Positions 15,762 through 24,730 of a stretch of DNA of 64,000 bases are shown here, piece after piece (within the stretch, counting starts at the first letter, position 1; the number at the start of each line of letters is the position of its first letter). The position numbers were made by a program, and so were the translations under genes. Source of the stretch: Microbacterium aurugineum. GTDB lineage: Bacteria > Actinomycetota > Actinomycetes > Actinomycetales > Microbacteriaceae. Under the pieces are notes generated by a model. The model made no database searches. It worked only from the letters and a program-made list of their open reading frames with translations, and had not been told where the DNA came from. The stretch covers positions 62,001-126,000 of the forward strand of contig NZ_CP078078.1 in assembly GCF_023101205.1 (NCBI RefSeq), in the 5' to 3' direction.

Positions 15762-16601
15762 ATGAGCGACTTCGTGAGTGCCGTCGAGCTGAACGACCTG
15801 TTGACCCGGGGTGCACCGGTGCGCGTGATCGATGTGCGGTGGCGGCTGGATCGCCCGGAGACGGGGCACGACGACTACCTCACGGGGCACATCCCCGGCG
15901 CCGTGTTCGCCGCGCTCGACACGGAGCTCTCTACCCACGGAGAGCCCTCGGACGGACGGCACCCGCTGCCGTCGACGGCCACGCTCCAGGCCGCGGCCCG
16001 GCGCTGGGGTGTCCGCGTGGGCGACACGGTGGTCGCCTACGACGATGCCAAGGGCACGGCGGCGGCGCGCGCGTGGTGGCTGCTGCGGCAGGCGGGGGTC
16101 GACGTGCGCGTGCTCGCCGGCGGCCTCCGCGGGTGGCAGGCCGAGGGGTTCGAGGTCGCGACCGATGACGTGAGTCCGGAGCCCGGCGACGTGGTCCTCG
16201 AGGAGATCGGGCGCGATGCCCTCTCGATCGACGAGGCGGCGGCGTTCCCGGAAGCCGGAGTCCTGCTCGACGTGCGCGCCCCCGAGCGGTACCGCGGCGA
16301 GACCGAGCCGCTCGACCCGGTGGCCGGTCACATCCCGGGCGCGCGCAACCTGCCGACCACGCTCCACCTCGACGACCAGGGGAGACTCCTCGACACCGAT
16401 ACCGTGCTCGCCACCCTCGCGGCGGTCGGGGTGACCCCGGGTACGCCGGTGGCTGCGTACTGCGGTTCGGGCGTGACCGCCGCCCACACCGCGCTGGTCC
16501 TGCACGAGGTGGGGATCGAGGCGAAGGTGTTCCCCGGATCCTGGAGCCAGTGGTCGAACACCCCTGGCCGCCCGGTGGCGACCGGCGATCAGCCGGGCTG
16601 A
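15762..16601 (+). CDS. sseA: 3-mercaptopyruvate/thiosulfate sulfurtransferase
   Basis: 279-residue protein of two rhodanese domains. The C-terminal domain carries the active loop AAYCGSGVTAAH (Cys near residue 233); CGSGVTA is the mercaptopyruvate-type loop. The N-terminal domain is the inactive copy (VIDVRWRL, GHIPGAVF, VAYDDAKG). It transfers sulfane sulfur to cyanide or thiols. Apparently leaderless from ATG 15762. Its 3' end overlaps the convergent HTH gene by 13 bases. Confidence 0.93.
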   Translation: MSDFVSAVELNDLLTRGAPVRVIDVRWRLDRPETGHDDYLTGHIPGAVFAALDTELSTHGEPSDGRHPLPSTATLQAAARRWGVRVGDTVVAYDDAKGTAAARAWWLLRQAGVDVRVLAGGLRGWQAEGFEVATDDVSPEPGDVVLEEIGRDALSIDEAAAFPEAGVLLDVRAPERYRGETEPLDPVAGHIPGARNLPTTLHLDDQGRLLDTDTVLATLAAVGVTPGTPVAAYCGSGVTAAHTALVLHEVGIEAKVFPGSWSQWSNTPGRPVATGDQPG

Positions 16602-17512
16602 TCCTCGCGGGGTCCGTATCCCCAGCGCAGGCCGAGCGCACCGGGGCCGAACGCCCGGCGCACCAGGTGCACCGAGGTGCCTCGGGGCGGCGGCAGCGGT
16701 GTCAGAGTCACGCCTTCAGGGGTCTCGAGGTGCTCCTCGCACCAGTCCGGGATCGCGTCCGGATGGAAACGGGTCCACACCAGCAGTTCCCGGGCCTTCT
16801 GCGCTAGCGCGTGCCCGGTGTCGCGCGTCTCCGGGTAGTCGGGCGGATACTCCGCCGACCACTCGACCATCGCGGTGTCCGGGGCCGTCAGCGGGATGTC
16901 AAGCTCGAACAGCACCCCGTGGACCTCGCCATCGGGGTGGGAGTACCGTGCGGCGATCCTGCCTCCGGAGACGGCTTCGATCACGGGTGCGGGCGTGCGA
17001 ACCCCGGGAGTGATCTCCAGGAACGGGATCGCCGTGATGGTGCCGACCGTGGACTGCACGATGCTGCGGGTGACGCTGTAGGCGATGTTGCCGTCGGCCC
17101 CGACATCCGTCACCGAGTGCGTCGTGAGCTCTCGGGAGGTGTCGGGATACGACGCACCGAGCGCCTGGAACGCGTCCATGACCGCGCGCTCGAGCTCTTC
17201 CTCATCGATCGGGAACTGATTGGGCCCGAGCGGTCCCGTGCGGTTCGTCGACCGGAGAAGCCTGCTCAGGGCCCCGGCCTCGAGTCGGAGGAGGTCCTCG
17301 ATGTCGGCGAGTGCGGCGAGCGACTGCACCCCCTCGGGGTGCCGGGCGCCGGAGCGCCAGTAGCTCAGGGTGGCCATCGAGACGCGGTTCCCGCGCGCAT
17401 TGAGCTGTTGCTGCAACCAGGAGAGTGTCACGTCCCTGGCGTTGATCGCATCGCGCAGCGCTCCCGCGAATGCGCCGGATCCGGATCTGCGCGCGTCATA
17501 TTCGTAACTCAT
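16589..17512 (-). CDS. HTH-domain regulatory protein, effector unknown
   Basis: 307 residues. The N-terminus (about 8-80) is an XRE-like HTH: FAGALRDAINARDVTLSWLQQQL, then VSMATLSYWRSGARHPE. The remaining 220 residues contain no motif I recognise; IEAVSGGRIAARYSHPDG and WTRFHPDAIPDW look like a mixed alpha/beta effector domain. ATG 17512 is preferred over 17524 because GGGGG then falls at ribosome-site distance. Proteins of this shape occur widely in actinobacteria as single regulators. The stop overlaps sseA. Confidence 0.75.
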   Translation of the reverse strand: MSYEYDARRSGSGAFAGALRDAINARDVTLSWLQQQLNARGNRVSMATLSYWRSGARHPEGVQSLAALADIEDLLRLEAGALSRLLRSTNRTGPLGPNQFPIDEEELERAVMDAFQALGASYPDTSRELTTHSVTDVGADGNIAYSVTRSIVQSTVGTITAIPFLEITPGVRTPAPVIEAVSGGRIAARYSHPDGEVHGVLFELDIPLTAPDTAMVEWSAEYPPDYPETRDTGHALAQKARELLVWTRFHPDAIPDWCEEHLETPEGVTLTPLPPPRGTSVHLVRRAFGPGALGLRWGYGPREDQPG

Positions 17513-17686
17513 CACAGCCCCCATCCGGTATGTGAAGCCCACCGTCCTAGAGTGAGCATACGACCGCACGCGCATACCTCAGGGGACCGGGTGGGCATGT
17601 GGGGTCACTTGGCCGTCGTCGCAGGTAGGGTGCCCGACCGTGCGAAGACCGGCCTGACGCAGTGATGCCCCCCTTGCTGCGTACGT

Positions 17687-17731
17687 CGTGAAGCCCGGCA
17701 ATCGATCTGGGGAGATCCGCCGGGCTTCACG
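17687..17731. other. Long hairpin in a 303-bp gap
   Basis: CGTGAAGCCCGGC (17687-17699) pairs perfectly with 17719-17731, and the loop itself folds as GATCT-GGGG-AGATC. It lies between two divergent genes (starts 17512 and 17816), so it is not the terminator of either. The rest of the 17513-17815 gap holds only GC-rich sequence, a second inverted motif around CGCCGCGGGCGCGGCGG, and the GGAGGA ribosome site of the next gene. Confidence 0.6.
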
Positions 17732-17815
17732 AAACCTCCTCCGCACGCCGCGGGCGCGGCGGCTCTGCGCCCCCGCGTAGACTGGGAGCAACACCCCGGA
17801 GGACTCTGGATCGTC

Positions 17816-18466
17816 ATGTCTGCCCCTGCTCGCGCATTCACCATGCGCCACGTGCAATTGCTGCGCGCACTGTTCGCCGCCGTCGCCGCCCTGATGATCA
17901 CCTTCTCGTCGGACCACTCCGCTCCCGTCGGCCTCTCGGTGTTCAGCGGCTTCGTCTTCGTCACCGCGCTCATCCAGCTGCTGGCCGCGTGGCTGGTGCT
18001 CCCCGCGGGGTCCCGCTGGCCCTACATCCTGCTCGGTGTCCTCGGCACGCTCGCCGGCGCCGTGAGCGGCATCCCGGCCTGGCGCTCCGATGACCTGTTC
18101 TTCATCGTCGTCTCGACCTGGGCGATCCTGAGCGGCGGCATCGAGCTCCTCGCCGGCATCCGCTCTCGTCGAAACGCCGATCCGCTGTCCCGTGACGCGA
18201 TCACGGTCGGCGCGCTGGGGGTGCTGCTCGGGATCGTGCTGCTGCTGATCCCGGCCGGCTTCGTCCAGGAGTACACGATCGAGAAGGCCGGCACGTTCGT
18301 GTTGTCCGGCATCATCCTCGGCGTCGGGATGTTCGGTGGGTACGCGGCGATCCTCGCCGTCTTCCTCGGCATCGCCGGCCTCACCCCGAAGCGAGTGGAC
18401 ACCGTCACCGCGGTCTCCGAATCGAACGACGACACCGCCGCTGCGGAGCACGGAGGAACGCGATGA
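17816..18466 (+). CDS. DUF308/HdeD-like membrane protein
   Basis: 216 residues with six TM segments and a short acidic C-terminal tail. The pattern (RALFAAVAALMITF, then WAILSGGIELLAGI, GALGVLLGIVLLLIP) resembles the HdeD/DUF308 family of acid-stress-associated membrane proteins, a weak assignment. GGAGGA lies upstream of ATG 17816. It overlaps the next membrane protein gene by 4 bases. Confidence 0.7.
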   Translation: MSAPARAFTMRHVQLLRALFAAVAALMITFSSDHSAPVGLSVFSGFVFVTALIQLLAAWLVLPAGSRWPYILLGVLGTLAGAVSGIPAWRSDDLFFIVVSTWAILSGGIELLAGIRSRRNADPLSRDAITVGALGVLLGIVLLLIPAGFVQEYTIEKAGTFVLSGIILGVGMFGGYAAILAVFLGIAGLTPKRVDTVTAVSESNDDTAAAEHGGTR

Positions 18467-18819
18467 GCGACGAGAAGCCCACCCGTCGGGACATCCTGCG
18501 CCCGCTGCACCTGCTGCTGATCGCGCTGGGTTGCGGCGTCTTCGCCATGGTCGTGACCCTGGTCTCGACCGGAGCCTTCACCGCCAGGGTGAACACGGCG
18601 ATCGCGAACGGCAGCTATGACGGGCTGACCCCGGTGGCGCTCGGCCTCGTGGTCGGCGGTGGCGCGTTCATCGTCACGCTCCTGATCCTCGCGATGCTGA
18701 TCCTGGCGGTCGACCCCGCCGATGTCACCAAGACCATCGACCGTCCGGTGCTCTACGACGACCCGGAGCCCGAGGGCGAGGCGGACGGCGAGCAGCCCGG
18801 CCGCGCGGCTTCGTCGTGA
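18463..18819 (+). CDS. Small two-TM membrane protein
   Basis: 118 residues; family not recognised. TM segments at about 16-40 and 57-82 are followed by an acidic tail (DDPEPEGEADGE). ATGA overlap with the preceding gene makes a two-gene operon. Codon bias is typical of a real gene. The two may act as one membrane complex. Confidence 0.75.
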   Translation: MSDEKPTRRDILRPLHLLLIALGCGVFAMVVTLVSTGAFTARVNTAIANGSYDGLTPVALGLVVGGGAFIVTLLILAMLILAVDPADVTKTIDRPVLYDDPEPEGEADGEQPGRAASS

Positions 18820-18895
18820 CCGTCGGGCGTGCGGCATCCCCTGCTGTTCCGCCCTCGTCCGGAATAGTCGCGCCGTCCGACCGCTTGTTCCTGAA

Positions 18896-20317
18896 GTGAC
18901 CGCCCCCGTCGACCGCGCCTCCATCGGACTCCGCTCGGCGCGAGGCCCCATCCTCGGCGCGCTGATGCTCGCCACCGGCCTCATCGCGATCGACGCCACG
19001 ATCCTCGCGACCGCGGTCCCGAGCATCGTCCGCGATCTCGGCAGCTACCAGCAGTTCCCCTGGCTGTTCTCGGTATATCTGCTGGCGCAGGCGGTGAGCG
19101 TCCCCATCTACTCCCGGTTCGCCGACACGGTGGGCCGCAAGCCGATCATCCTCCTCGGGATCGCCCTGTTCCTGCTCGGCTCCGTGCTCTGCGGGTTCGC
19201 GTGGAGCATGCCCGCGCTCATCCTGTTCCGCCTCATCCAGGGCTTGGGGGCGGGCGCGGTCGCGCCGATGGCGATGACGATCGTGGGCGACATCTACACG
19301 GTCGCCGAGCGCGCGAAGGTGCAGGGGTACATCGCGAGCGTGTGGGCGATCTCGTCGGTGGTCGGACCCGCGCTCGGCGGCATCTTCGCGCAGCTCGACG
19401 CGTGGCGATGGATCTTCTGGGTGAACATCCCCCTGTGTCTGATCGCCGCGTGGATGCTGCAACTCAAGTACAAGGAGGAGAAGCAGACCCGTCGGCACCG
19501 GATCGACTACGCCGGGGCGGTCCTGCTCACGATCGGGCTCACCGGACTCATCCTCGGGATGCTCGAGGGTGGGAACGCCTGGGACTGGATCTCCGTGCCG
19601 AGTGCGCTCTGCTTCGGGGTGGGCGTCGTGGCCCTCGCGTTCTTCGCGATGGTCGAGCGGCGGGCGGCGGAGCCGATCGTCGATCTCCGGCTCGCGGCGC
19701 GGCCGTTGATCCTGACGACCACGCTCGTGTCACTCGGGGTGGGGGCGCTCATGATCGGTGTGACCAGCTTCGCCCCCGCGTACCTGGAAGGGTCACTGGG
19801 CATCGCGCCCCTCCTGTCCGGCCTGGCGGTCGCCGCCTTGACTCTCGGCTGGCCCATCGCCGCGGCGAACGTCGGACGACTGTACCTGCGCATCGGCTTT
19901 CGCCGCACCACCCTGATCGGCATGAGCATCGCCACGTTCGCGGCGACCGTGCTCGCCGCGGTCTCCTCGTGGCCGAACCCGTTCGTGATGTCGGTGATCG
20001 CGTTCGTGCTCGGCTTCGGCCTCGGCTGGTCGGCCGCCCCGACCCTGATCGCCGCACAGTCCTCGGTGGGCTGGGGGGAACGCGGTGCCGTGACGGGCAT
20101 GAACGCCTTTGCACGTTCCGCCGGGAGTGCGGTGGGCGTGGCGGTGTTCGGCGCGATCTCCAACGCGGTCATCGCGCAGGGTGCGGGCGCCGACGACCCG
20201 GAGACGATCATCCACGCCTCGGTGTGGGTGTTCGTCGCCGTCGCCGCGACGGCCATGCTCACGCTGCTCGCTGCCGCGTTCATGCCGCGGGATCACGTCG
20301 AGGAGCATTCGGGTTAG
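18896..20317 (+). CDS. MFS drug/metabolite exporter (DHA2 type)
   Basis: 473 residues, about 12-14 TM segments. Seen: IAIDATILATAVPSI (motif of the DHA families in TM1), RFADTVGRKPIILLG (loop 2-3 motif A) and ASVWAISSVVGPALGGIF (motif C of antiporters in TM5). A proton-coupled exporter. GTG 18896 is the only start that retains all of TM1; no ribosome site is seen. Its stop overlaps the convergent GH89 gene by 3 bases. Confidence 0.88.
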   Translation: MTAPVDRASIGLRSARGPILGALMLATGLIAIDATILATAVPSIVRDLGSYQQFPWLFSVYLLAQAVSVPIYSRFADTVGRKPIILLGIALFLLGSVLCGFAWSMPALILFRLIQGLGAGAVAPMAMTIVGDIYTVAERAKVQGYIASVWAISSVVGPALGGIFAQLDAWRWIFWVNIPLCLIAAWMLQLKYKEEKQTRRHRIDYAGAVLLTIGLTGLILGMLEGGNAWDWISVPSALCFGVGVVALAFFAMVERRAAEPIVDLRLAARPLILTTTLVSLGVGALMIGVTSFAPAYLEGSLGIAPLLSGLAVAALTLGWPIAAANVGRLYLRIGFRRTTLIGMSIATFAATVLAAVSSWPNPFVMSVIAFVLGFGLGWSAAPTLIAAQSSVGWGERGAVTGMNAFARSAGSAVGVAVFGAISNAVIAQGAGADDPETIIHASVWVFVAVAATAMLTLLAAAFMPRDHVEEHSG

Positions 20318-22476
20318 GCGTATCCCGCGCGGGTGAGCAGTTGGGCTGCGAGCGCGAGAGGATCTTCGTCGGATCCGTCGTCGGAGCCGTGGGCCTCCCG
20401 CCACTGCTCCTCGATCTCCACGATGACGCGGCGCAGATCGTCCTCGCTCGGCCGCGTCCCGTGTTCCACCGCGTCGGCCAACCATGACACCCAGGCGGCC
20501 CACCGCCGCGCATAGAGGTCGCGGATCAGACCCGACCAATGCCGCCCGGAGTAGTCGTGCAATCCGCTCGACTGGTGACCCCACACCGACACCAGGCTGC
20601 GTGCATCTCGCTCCATCACCTCTCGCTCGGCATGCGTGTCTCCCCAGGAGCGCGCCTGTGCGATCCACGTCGACACCCGGGATTCCCGCCTGGTGGCTGC
20701 CAGCCGGTCCAGGGCGAGCAGGTCGTCGTGCAGCCGGGCGCCCTCTCGGCGCAGCGTGCTCACGTCACGGTCGGTGAAAGCCCGAAGGATCCCCCGGATG
20801 CGAAGCCGCGTCTGCTGCGCAAGCACGTGCGAGGTGAGCTCGACCACGTCTCGTTCCTGAGCGTCTCGTGAGTCCGTCTTCGTTCCGAGGGAGATCAGGA
20901 GGCTGGCTGCGCGCGCGATCGACGGCAGGTCTCCCAACACCGCAGGGTCGTTCTCCGCGTCGATGTTCGCCGACATTCGTGCAGGCTCCGCGACGAGCGC
21001 TTCCCCAGCCAGCCGCTGCGAGGCGAAGGGCGCAGCGGCGCTCCATGGCCGTGCGATCACAGGTGACGGGATCGATCGGGTTCGCCCGCGACCGTACAGC
21101 GTGGATCCGAGCAGACGCCAGGCCTCGCGTGCCGCGTCGTCGTCCACACCATACCGCTGCATCGCGAAGTCGTCGAGCCACGCGTCGACGTCCACGTCGT
21201 CCCAGACGAGGTCGGCCGCGAGCTCGTAGAACACGGTATTGTTCTCGATCGCCTCCGGCGCAACGCCGATGCCCTCCAAGCGCTCCGGGTGCCGCGCGCG
21301 CAGTTCGGCGACGTCGCGGGCAAGCCCGCACAAGTCGCCGAAGAGCGCGAAGCGTCCGCCGAAGTTGTGCACGGCGGTCCACAGCCAACGACGCCCGTGC
21401 ATCCCCTCTCGCCACATCGGTGCGTGCTCGCCCCAGAGGTCGATCAGCAAAAGTCGCTCGTGCGGAATGCGCGACAGGTAGGCGCCGACGCGATCTGACG
21501 TCCAGAAGGCGCGGTGGTAGTGGAACGGCCAGCCCTGCAGCAGCCACGTCGCCGCGGGGTAAATAGCCGTGATCGCCGTGTGCACCCCCGCGCCCGCGGC
21601 TGCGAGCTGCGCCGAGTCCGTGGACGGCGGGAGGGATTCGATGTAGGGATCCACGGCGAACACGGGCTCGGGCCCGGGGTCACCGAGCAACCTGCGCTGG
21701 GTCTCGAGGAACAGCCTTAGCATGTGCGCGAACGCGGGCGAGGCGGGGTCGAGCATCGGTGTTCGCCAGCCCTGCCACTCGATCTCGGCGGCCTCGTCGC
21801 CCGTCACTGCGGCGGGCAGATGCCCACCGGGCAACGGCAGCACGGGTGTCATGCCGAGCTCGCGTGCACGCGCGATGATCCGACGAGCGAGCGCGAGTCG
21901 GCGCTCATCCCACCGTGACGGGAGCGGTCCGCCGAAGTCGTGAACCCCTCCCATAGACATCCAGGGAAGGTGCGCAGCGCTGCCTATCCAGGTTCGAGCG
22001 ATGGCCTCGTCGATGCCGAGGAGCCCCAGAGTCTCAGCGAGAACCGCTTCGTAGCCTGTGAGGACGAGCGGGTGAGTCACGCCATGCAACGCCATCCAAT
22101 CGAGCTCCTGCTCCCACCGAGCCCAATCCCAGTACGGCGTCGAGTACCCGTGCGTGACGACGTTCAGGTGGTATCGGATCGCGAACGGCGTACGCACGTC
22201 GGTTCTGTCCGCGTCGGGCCAGGGCGTGAGAGGTCGGATCGGCCGCGGGGACTCCCAGGTGATGCGGTGACCCTGTGAATGCAGATAGCGGGCGAAGGCG
22301 CTCGCTGCCGCTGAGGCATCGGATCCACGTAGGGTGAGCACGCCCTCGCTCGCCTCGAATCCCGCGATGCGTGAGCCGGAGGAGGCCTCCTGCAGGATTT
22401 CGATCCTCACCGTCGCCGCATCGCCGCCGACCCTGTCGATCAGCGCACGCACAGCGGACTCGACATGACCGCTCAT
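20314..22476 (-). CDS. GH89 alpha-N-acetylglucosaminidase, cytoplasmic
   Basis: 720-residue homologue of NAGLU. Order: small N-terminal alpha/beta domain (1-85), TIM barrel (about 95-430), helical C-terminal domain. Two candidate catalytic Glu sites match the family: AVDPYIESLPPS near residue 281 and GVAPEAIENN near 407 (human NAGLU: TFNEMQPP-type and APEGI). WARWEQELDWMALHGVTHPL is the family's conserved opening. No signal peptide, unlike most secreted GH89 enzymes, so it should act on an imported alpha-GlcNAc glycoside. It is last in an operon with an ABC importer and a dehydrogenase (ATGA overlaps). Confidence 0.9.
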   Translation of the reverse strand: MSGHVESAVRALIDRVGGDAATVRIEILQEASSGSRIAGFEASEGVLTLRGSDASAAASAFARYLHSQGHRITWESPRPIRPLTPWPDADRTDVRTPFAIRYHLNVVTHGYSTPYWDWARWEQELDWMALHGVTHPLVLTGYEAVLAETLGLLGIDEAIARTWIGSAAHLPWMSMGGVHDFGGPLPSRWDERRLALARRIIARARELGMTPVLPLPGGHLPAAVTGDEAAEIEWQGWRTPMLDPASPAFAHMLRLFLETQRRLLGDPGPEPVFAVDPYIESLPPSTDSAQLAAAGAGVHTAITAIYPAATWLLQGWPFHYHRAFWTSDRVGAYLSRIPHERLLLIDLWGEHAPMWREGMHGRRWLWTAVHNFGGRFALFGDLCGLARDVAELRARHPERLEGIGVAPEAIENNTVFYELAADLVWDDVDVDAWLDDFAMQRYGVDDDAAREAWRLLGSTLYGRGRTRSIPSPVIARPWSAAAPFASQRLAGEALVAEPARMSANIDAENDPAVLGDLPSIARAASLLISLGTKTDSRDAQERDVVELTSHVLAQQTRLRIRGILRAFTDRDVSTLRREGARLHDDLLALDRLAATRRESRVSTWIAQARSWGDTHAEREVMERDARSLVSVWGHQSSGLHDYSGRHWSGLIRDLYARRWAAWVSWLADAVEHGTRPSEDDLRRVIVEIEEQWREAHGSDDGSDEDPLALAAQLLTRAGYA

Positions 22477-23861
22477 GCGCGCAGCCTGTCGTCCAGGTGC
22501 AGATCGATCTCAGCCGTCCACGCTGCGAAGTCGAGGGGCTCGCCGGATCGGCGCGATGCCTCGGCGCCGAACGCCATCAGGTGGCTGTCGAGAGCCGTCT
22601 GGAACGACAATTCTCCCCTACCTACTGATCCCTGGCGCACCGCCTCGATGAATTCCGCCATCAGCCCGGCGTCGCCACCACCGTGGCCGGCGTGGTCGCC
22701 AAGGTCGGGGTTTGGCAGCGTCACCCGCAAGATGTGGCGTTCGTGAGCCATAGGCGACTTGGTGTGCACCTCATGCGCGTCCAGTGGCAACCCTTCCGGG
22801 ATCCGCGCCGTCGGAGAGAACAGGTCCACCACGATCTCGCCGTTCTCCATGTGGCCGGAGATCTGGCCGGCGGACCCGGTGATCGTGACGTGTCGAGTGT
22901 TCTCGGCGGTGAATGCCGAGGCAGTGAGCGTGGCCGTCACGCCCATCGGGAATCGCATGGTCGTCTGCTGGTGGTCTGCCACGTCGTTGTCGCCGCGGTA
23001 CACGCATCGGCCGTAGTCGCCGTCGCGCAGAGCGCGCATGCGGCCAGCGGGAGAAGTGTCGGCACCCAGGAGGTGCACCGGGTGTCCAGTTACGCCGGCG
23101 AGCGCATCGACGTAGTATCGCGGAGCGAAGAAGGGGCAGCTTTGTGAGACCGGGCAGCCCTGGACGCAGAACTCCGGCGCCCCCTCGGGGGCGTTCTCCC
23201 GCCGGAACCAGCTCAGCTCGCCGATGCTGTACATGCTCTCCGGAGCCGTGCCGACCAGCCAGCGGATCAGGTCGAGGTCGTGCGAGGTCTTCGTCAACGC
23301 CATAGGTCCCGAGGTGGCGCTGTTGCGCCAGTTGCCGCGCACGTAGGAGTGCGCGAAGTGCCAGTAGCCGACGTTCTCTCTGAGCTCGAGGGTGAGCATC
23401 CGCCCGATCGTCCCCGCGTCGAGGATGGCCTTCACCGACCGCCAGAACGGCGTGAACCGCAGGACATGGCCGATCGCGAGTGCTGACGACGTGCGGCGCG
23501 CATGCTGCACGAGCCGCCGCAGCTCACCGAGGTTCGGCGCCGCGGGCTTCTCTAGGAGGAACGGCAGGCCGGCGTCGGCGACCGCGATCGCGACGTCCAC
23601 GTGCAGTGCGTCGGGAACGGCGATGACCACCGCGTCGGCCTTGAGCGCGGCGAGATCGGCTACCGCGCCTTGCCAGTCGTCATAGGTGCGGGCGCCGCCG
23701 GCATCCGCGGCCAGTGCGTGCCTTCGCTCGGGCGACGGATCGGCGACCGCCACGACCCTGGCTCGATCCGGGTGCTCTACGGCCCACCGCCCGTACGCAT
23801 CGCGGCCACGTCCGCCCGCGCCGATGATGACGATCCGCTGGGGTCCGTCGGGTGTGCTCAT
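22473..23861 (-). CDS. Gfo/Idh/MocA-family oxidoreductase
   Basis: 462-residue NAD(P)-dependent sugar/inositol dehydrogenase family member: Rossmann motif IVIIGAGGRGRDAYG at the N-terminus, VVAVADPSPERR, and the EKPAAPN motif. A Cys-rich insertion FCVQGCPVSQSCPFF (about 230-243) is found in some branches of the family and may bind metal. Substrate unknown; it may oxidise the sugar or aglycone released by the GH89 enzyme, whose gene overlaps it by 4 bases. GGAG precedes ATG 23861. Confidence 0.9.
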   Translation of the reverse strand: MSTPDGPQRIVIIGAGGRGRDAYGRWAVEHPDRARVVAVADPSPERRHALAADAGGARTYDDWQGAVADLAALKADAVVIAVPDALHVDVAIAVADAGLPFLLEKPAAPNLGELRRLVQHARRTSSALAIGHVLRFTPFWRSVKAILDAGTIGRMLTLELRENVGYWHFAHSYVRGNWRNSATSGPMALTKTSHDLDLIRWLVGTAPESMYSIGELSWFRRENAPEGAPEFCVQGCPVSQSCPFFAPRYYVDALAGVTGHPVHLLGADTSPAGRMRALRDGDYGRCVYRGDNDVADHQQTTMRFPMGVTATLTASAFTAENTRHVTITGSAGQISGHMENGEIVVDLFSPTARIPEGLPLDAHEVHTKSPMAHERHILRVTLPNPDLGDHAGHGGGDAGLMAEFIEAVRQGSVGRGELSFQTALDSHLMAFGAEASRRSGEPLDFAAWTAEIDLHLDDRLRA

Positions 23862-24730
23862 TTCTCGGCTCCTGCCGTCAGTCCCTCGACGAGGTAGCGC
23901 TGCGCGAGGAAGAAGAGGATGACAATGGGGATGGTGACGGCGATGGAACCCGACAGCAGCACGGTGACCGGCACGTTGAAGTCCGCCAGCTGTGAGATTC
24001 CGAGCGGCGCCGTCCATTGCGAGCGGTCGCGAACGAGGAAGAGCAGAGCGTAGAAGTACTCGTTCCAGGCGATCATGAAGACGTAGATCGAGGTTGCGAC
24101 CACTCCGGGCAGGGCGATCGGCAGCACGACGCTCCGCAACATCTGCGGAAGCGAGGCGCCGTCGACGATCGCGGCCTCCTCCACGCTTTCGGGGAGCGCC
24201 TGGAAATAGTTGCGCAACATGTAGATCGATACCGGGACGGTGGTGGCAACGTAGACGAGGAATAGGCCCACCAGCGAGCCGGTCAGCCCGGCTCTGGCGA
24301 GCAGCACGAAGAGCGGTACGGACAACACGATGCCGGGGAACAGGTACACCGCGAGGATGATCGCGTTCATCCCGCGTCGTCCCCGGTACCGCAAGCGGGC
24401 TGCTGCGTAGGCGCCGAGGATTGACACGAGCACGGAGAGCACCACCGTCCCAAGCCCGACGAGCAAGGAGTTGATCACGAATCGCCCCAGGCCGAATCCG
24501 CCCTGATCCGGATCGAGCATCGCGGTGGTGTAGCCGGAGAAGTCGAGCTCGTCGAAGGACGGGATCAGGTTGAGCGGCTCCTGCACGATCGACGAGTATG
24601 GCCGGACCGACAGGATGAAACCGTAGAGAACCGGGCCGATCGCGACGAGGAGCGCGACGGCGATGAGGAGTACACGACCGACGGTTGCGGCGGGCCGCGG
24701 ACGCGACGGCGAGCGACGGCGGGTGGTCAT
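23858..24730 (-). CDS. ABC sugar transporter permease (MalG type)
   Basis: 290 residues, six TM segments, with the cytoplasmic EAA loop SVEEAAIVDGASLPQMLRSV that contacts the ATPase. Second permease of the importer; overlaps the dehydrogenase and the other permease by 4 bases. No ATPase gene is in the cluster, so a shared MsiK-type ATPase is likely, as is common for actinobacterial CUT1 importers. Confidence 0.93.
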   Translation of the reverse strand: MTTRRRSPSRPRPAATVGRVLLIAVALLVAIGPVLYGFILSVRPYSSIVQEPLNLIPSFDELDFSGYTTAMLDPDQGGFGLGRFVINSLLVGLGTVVLSVLVSILGAYAAARLRYRGRRGMNAIILAVYLFPGIVLSVPLFVLLARAGLTGSLVGLFLVYVATTVPVSIYMLRNYFQALPESVEEAAIVDGASLPQMLRSVVLPIALPGVVATSIYVFMIAWNEYFYALLFLVRDRSQWTAPLGISQLADFNVPVTVLLSGSIAVTIPIVILFFLAQRYLVEGLTAGAEK

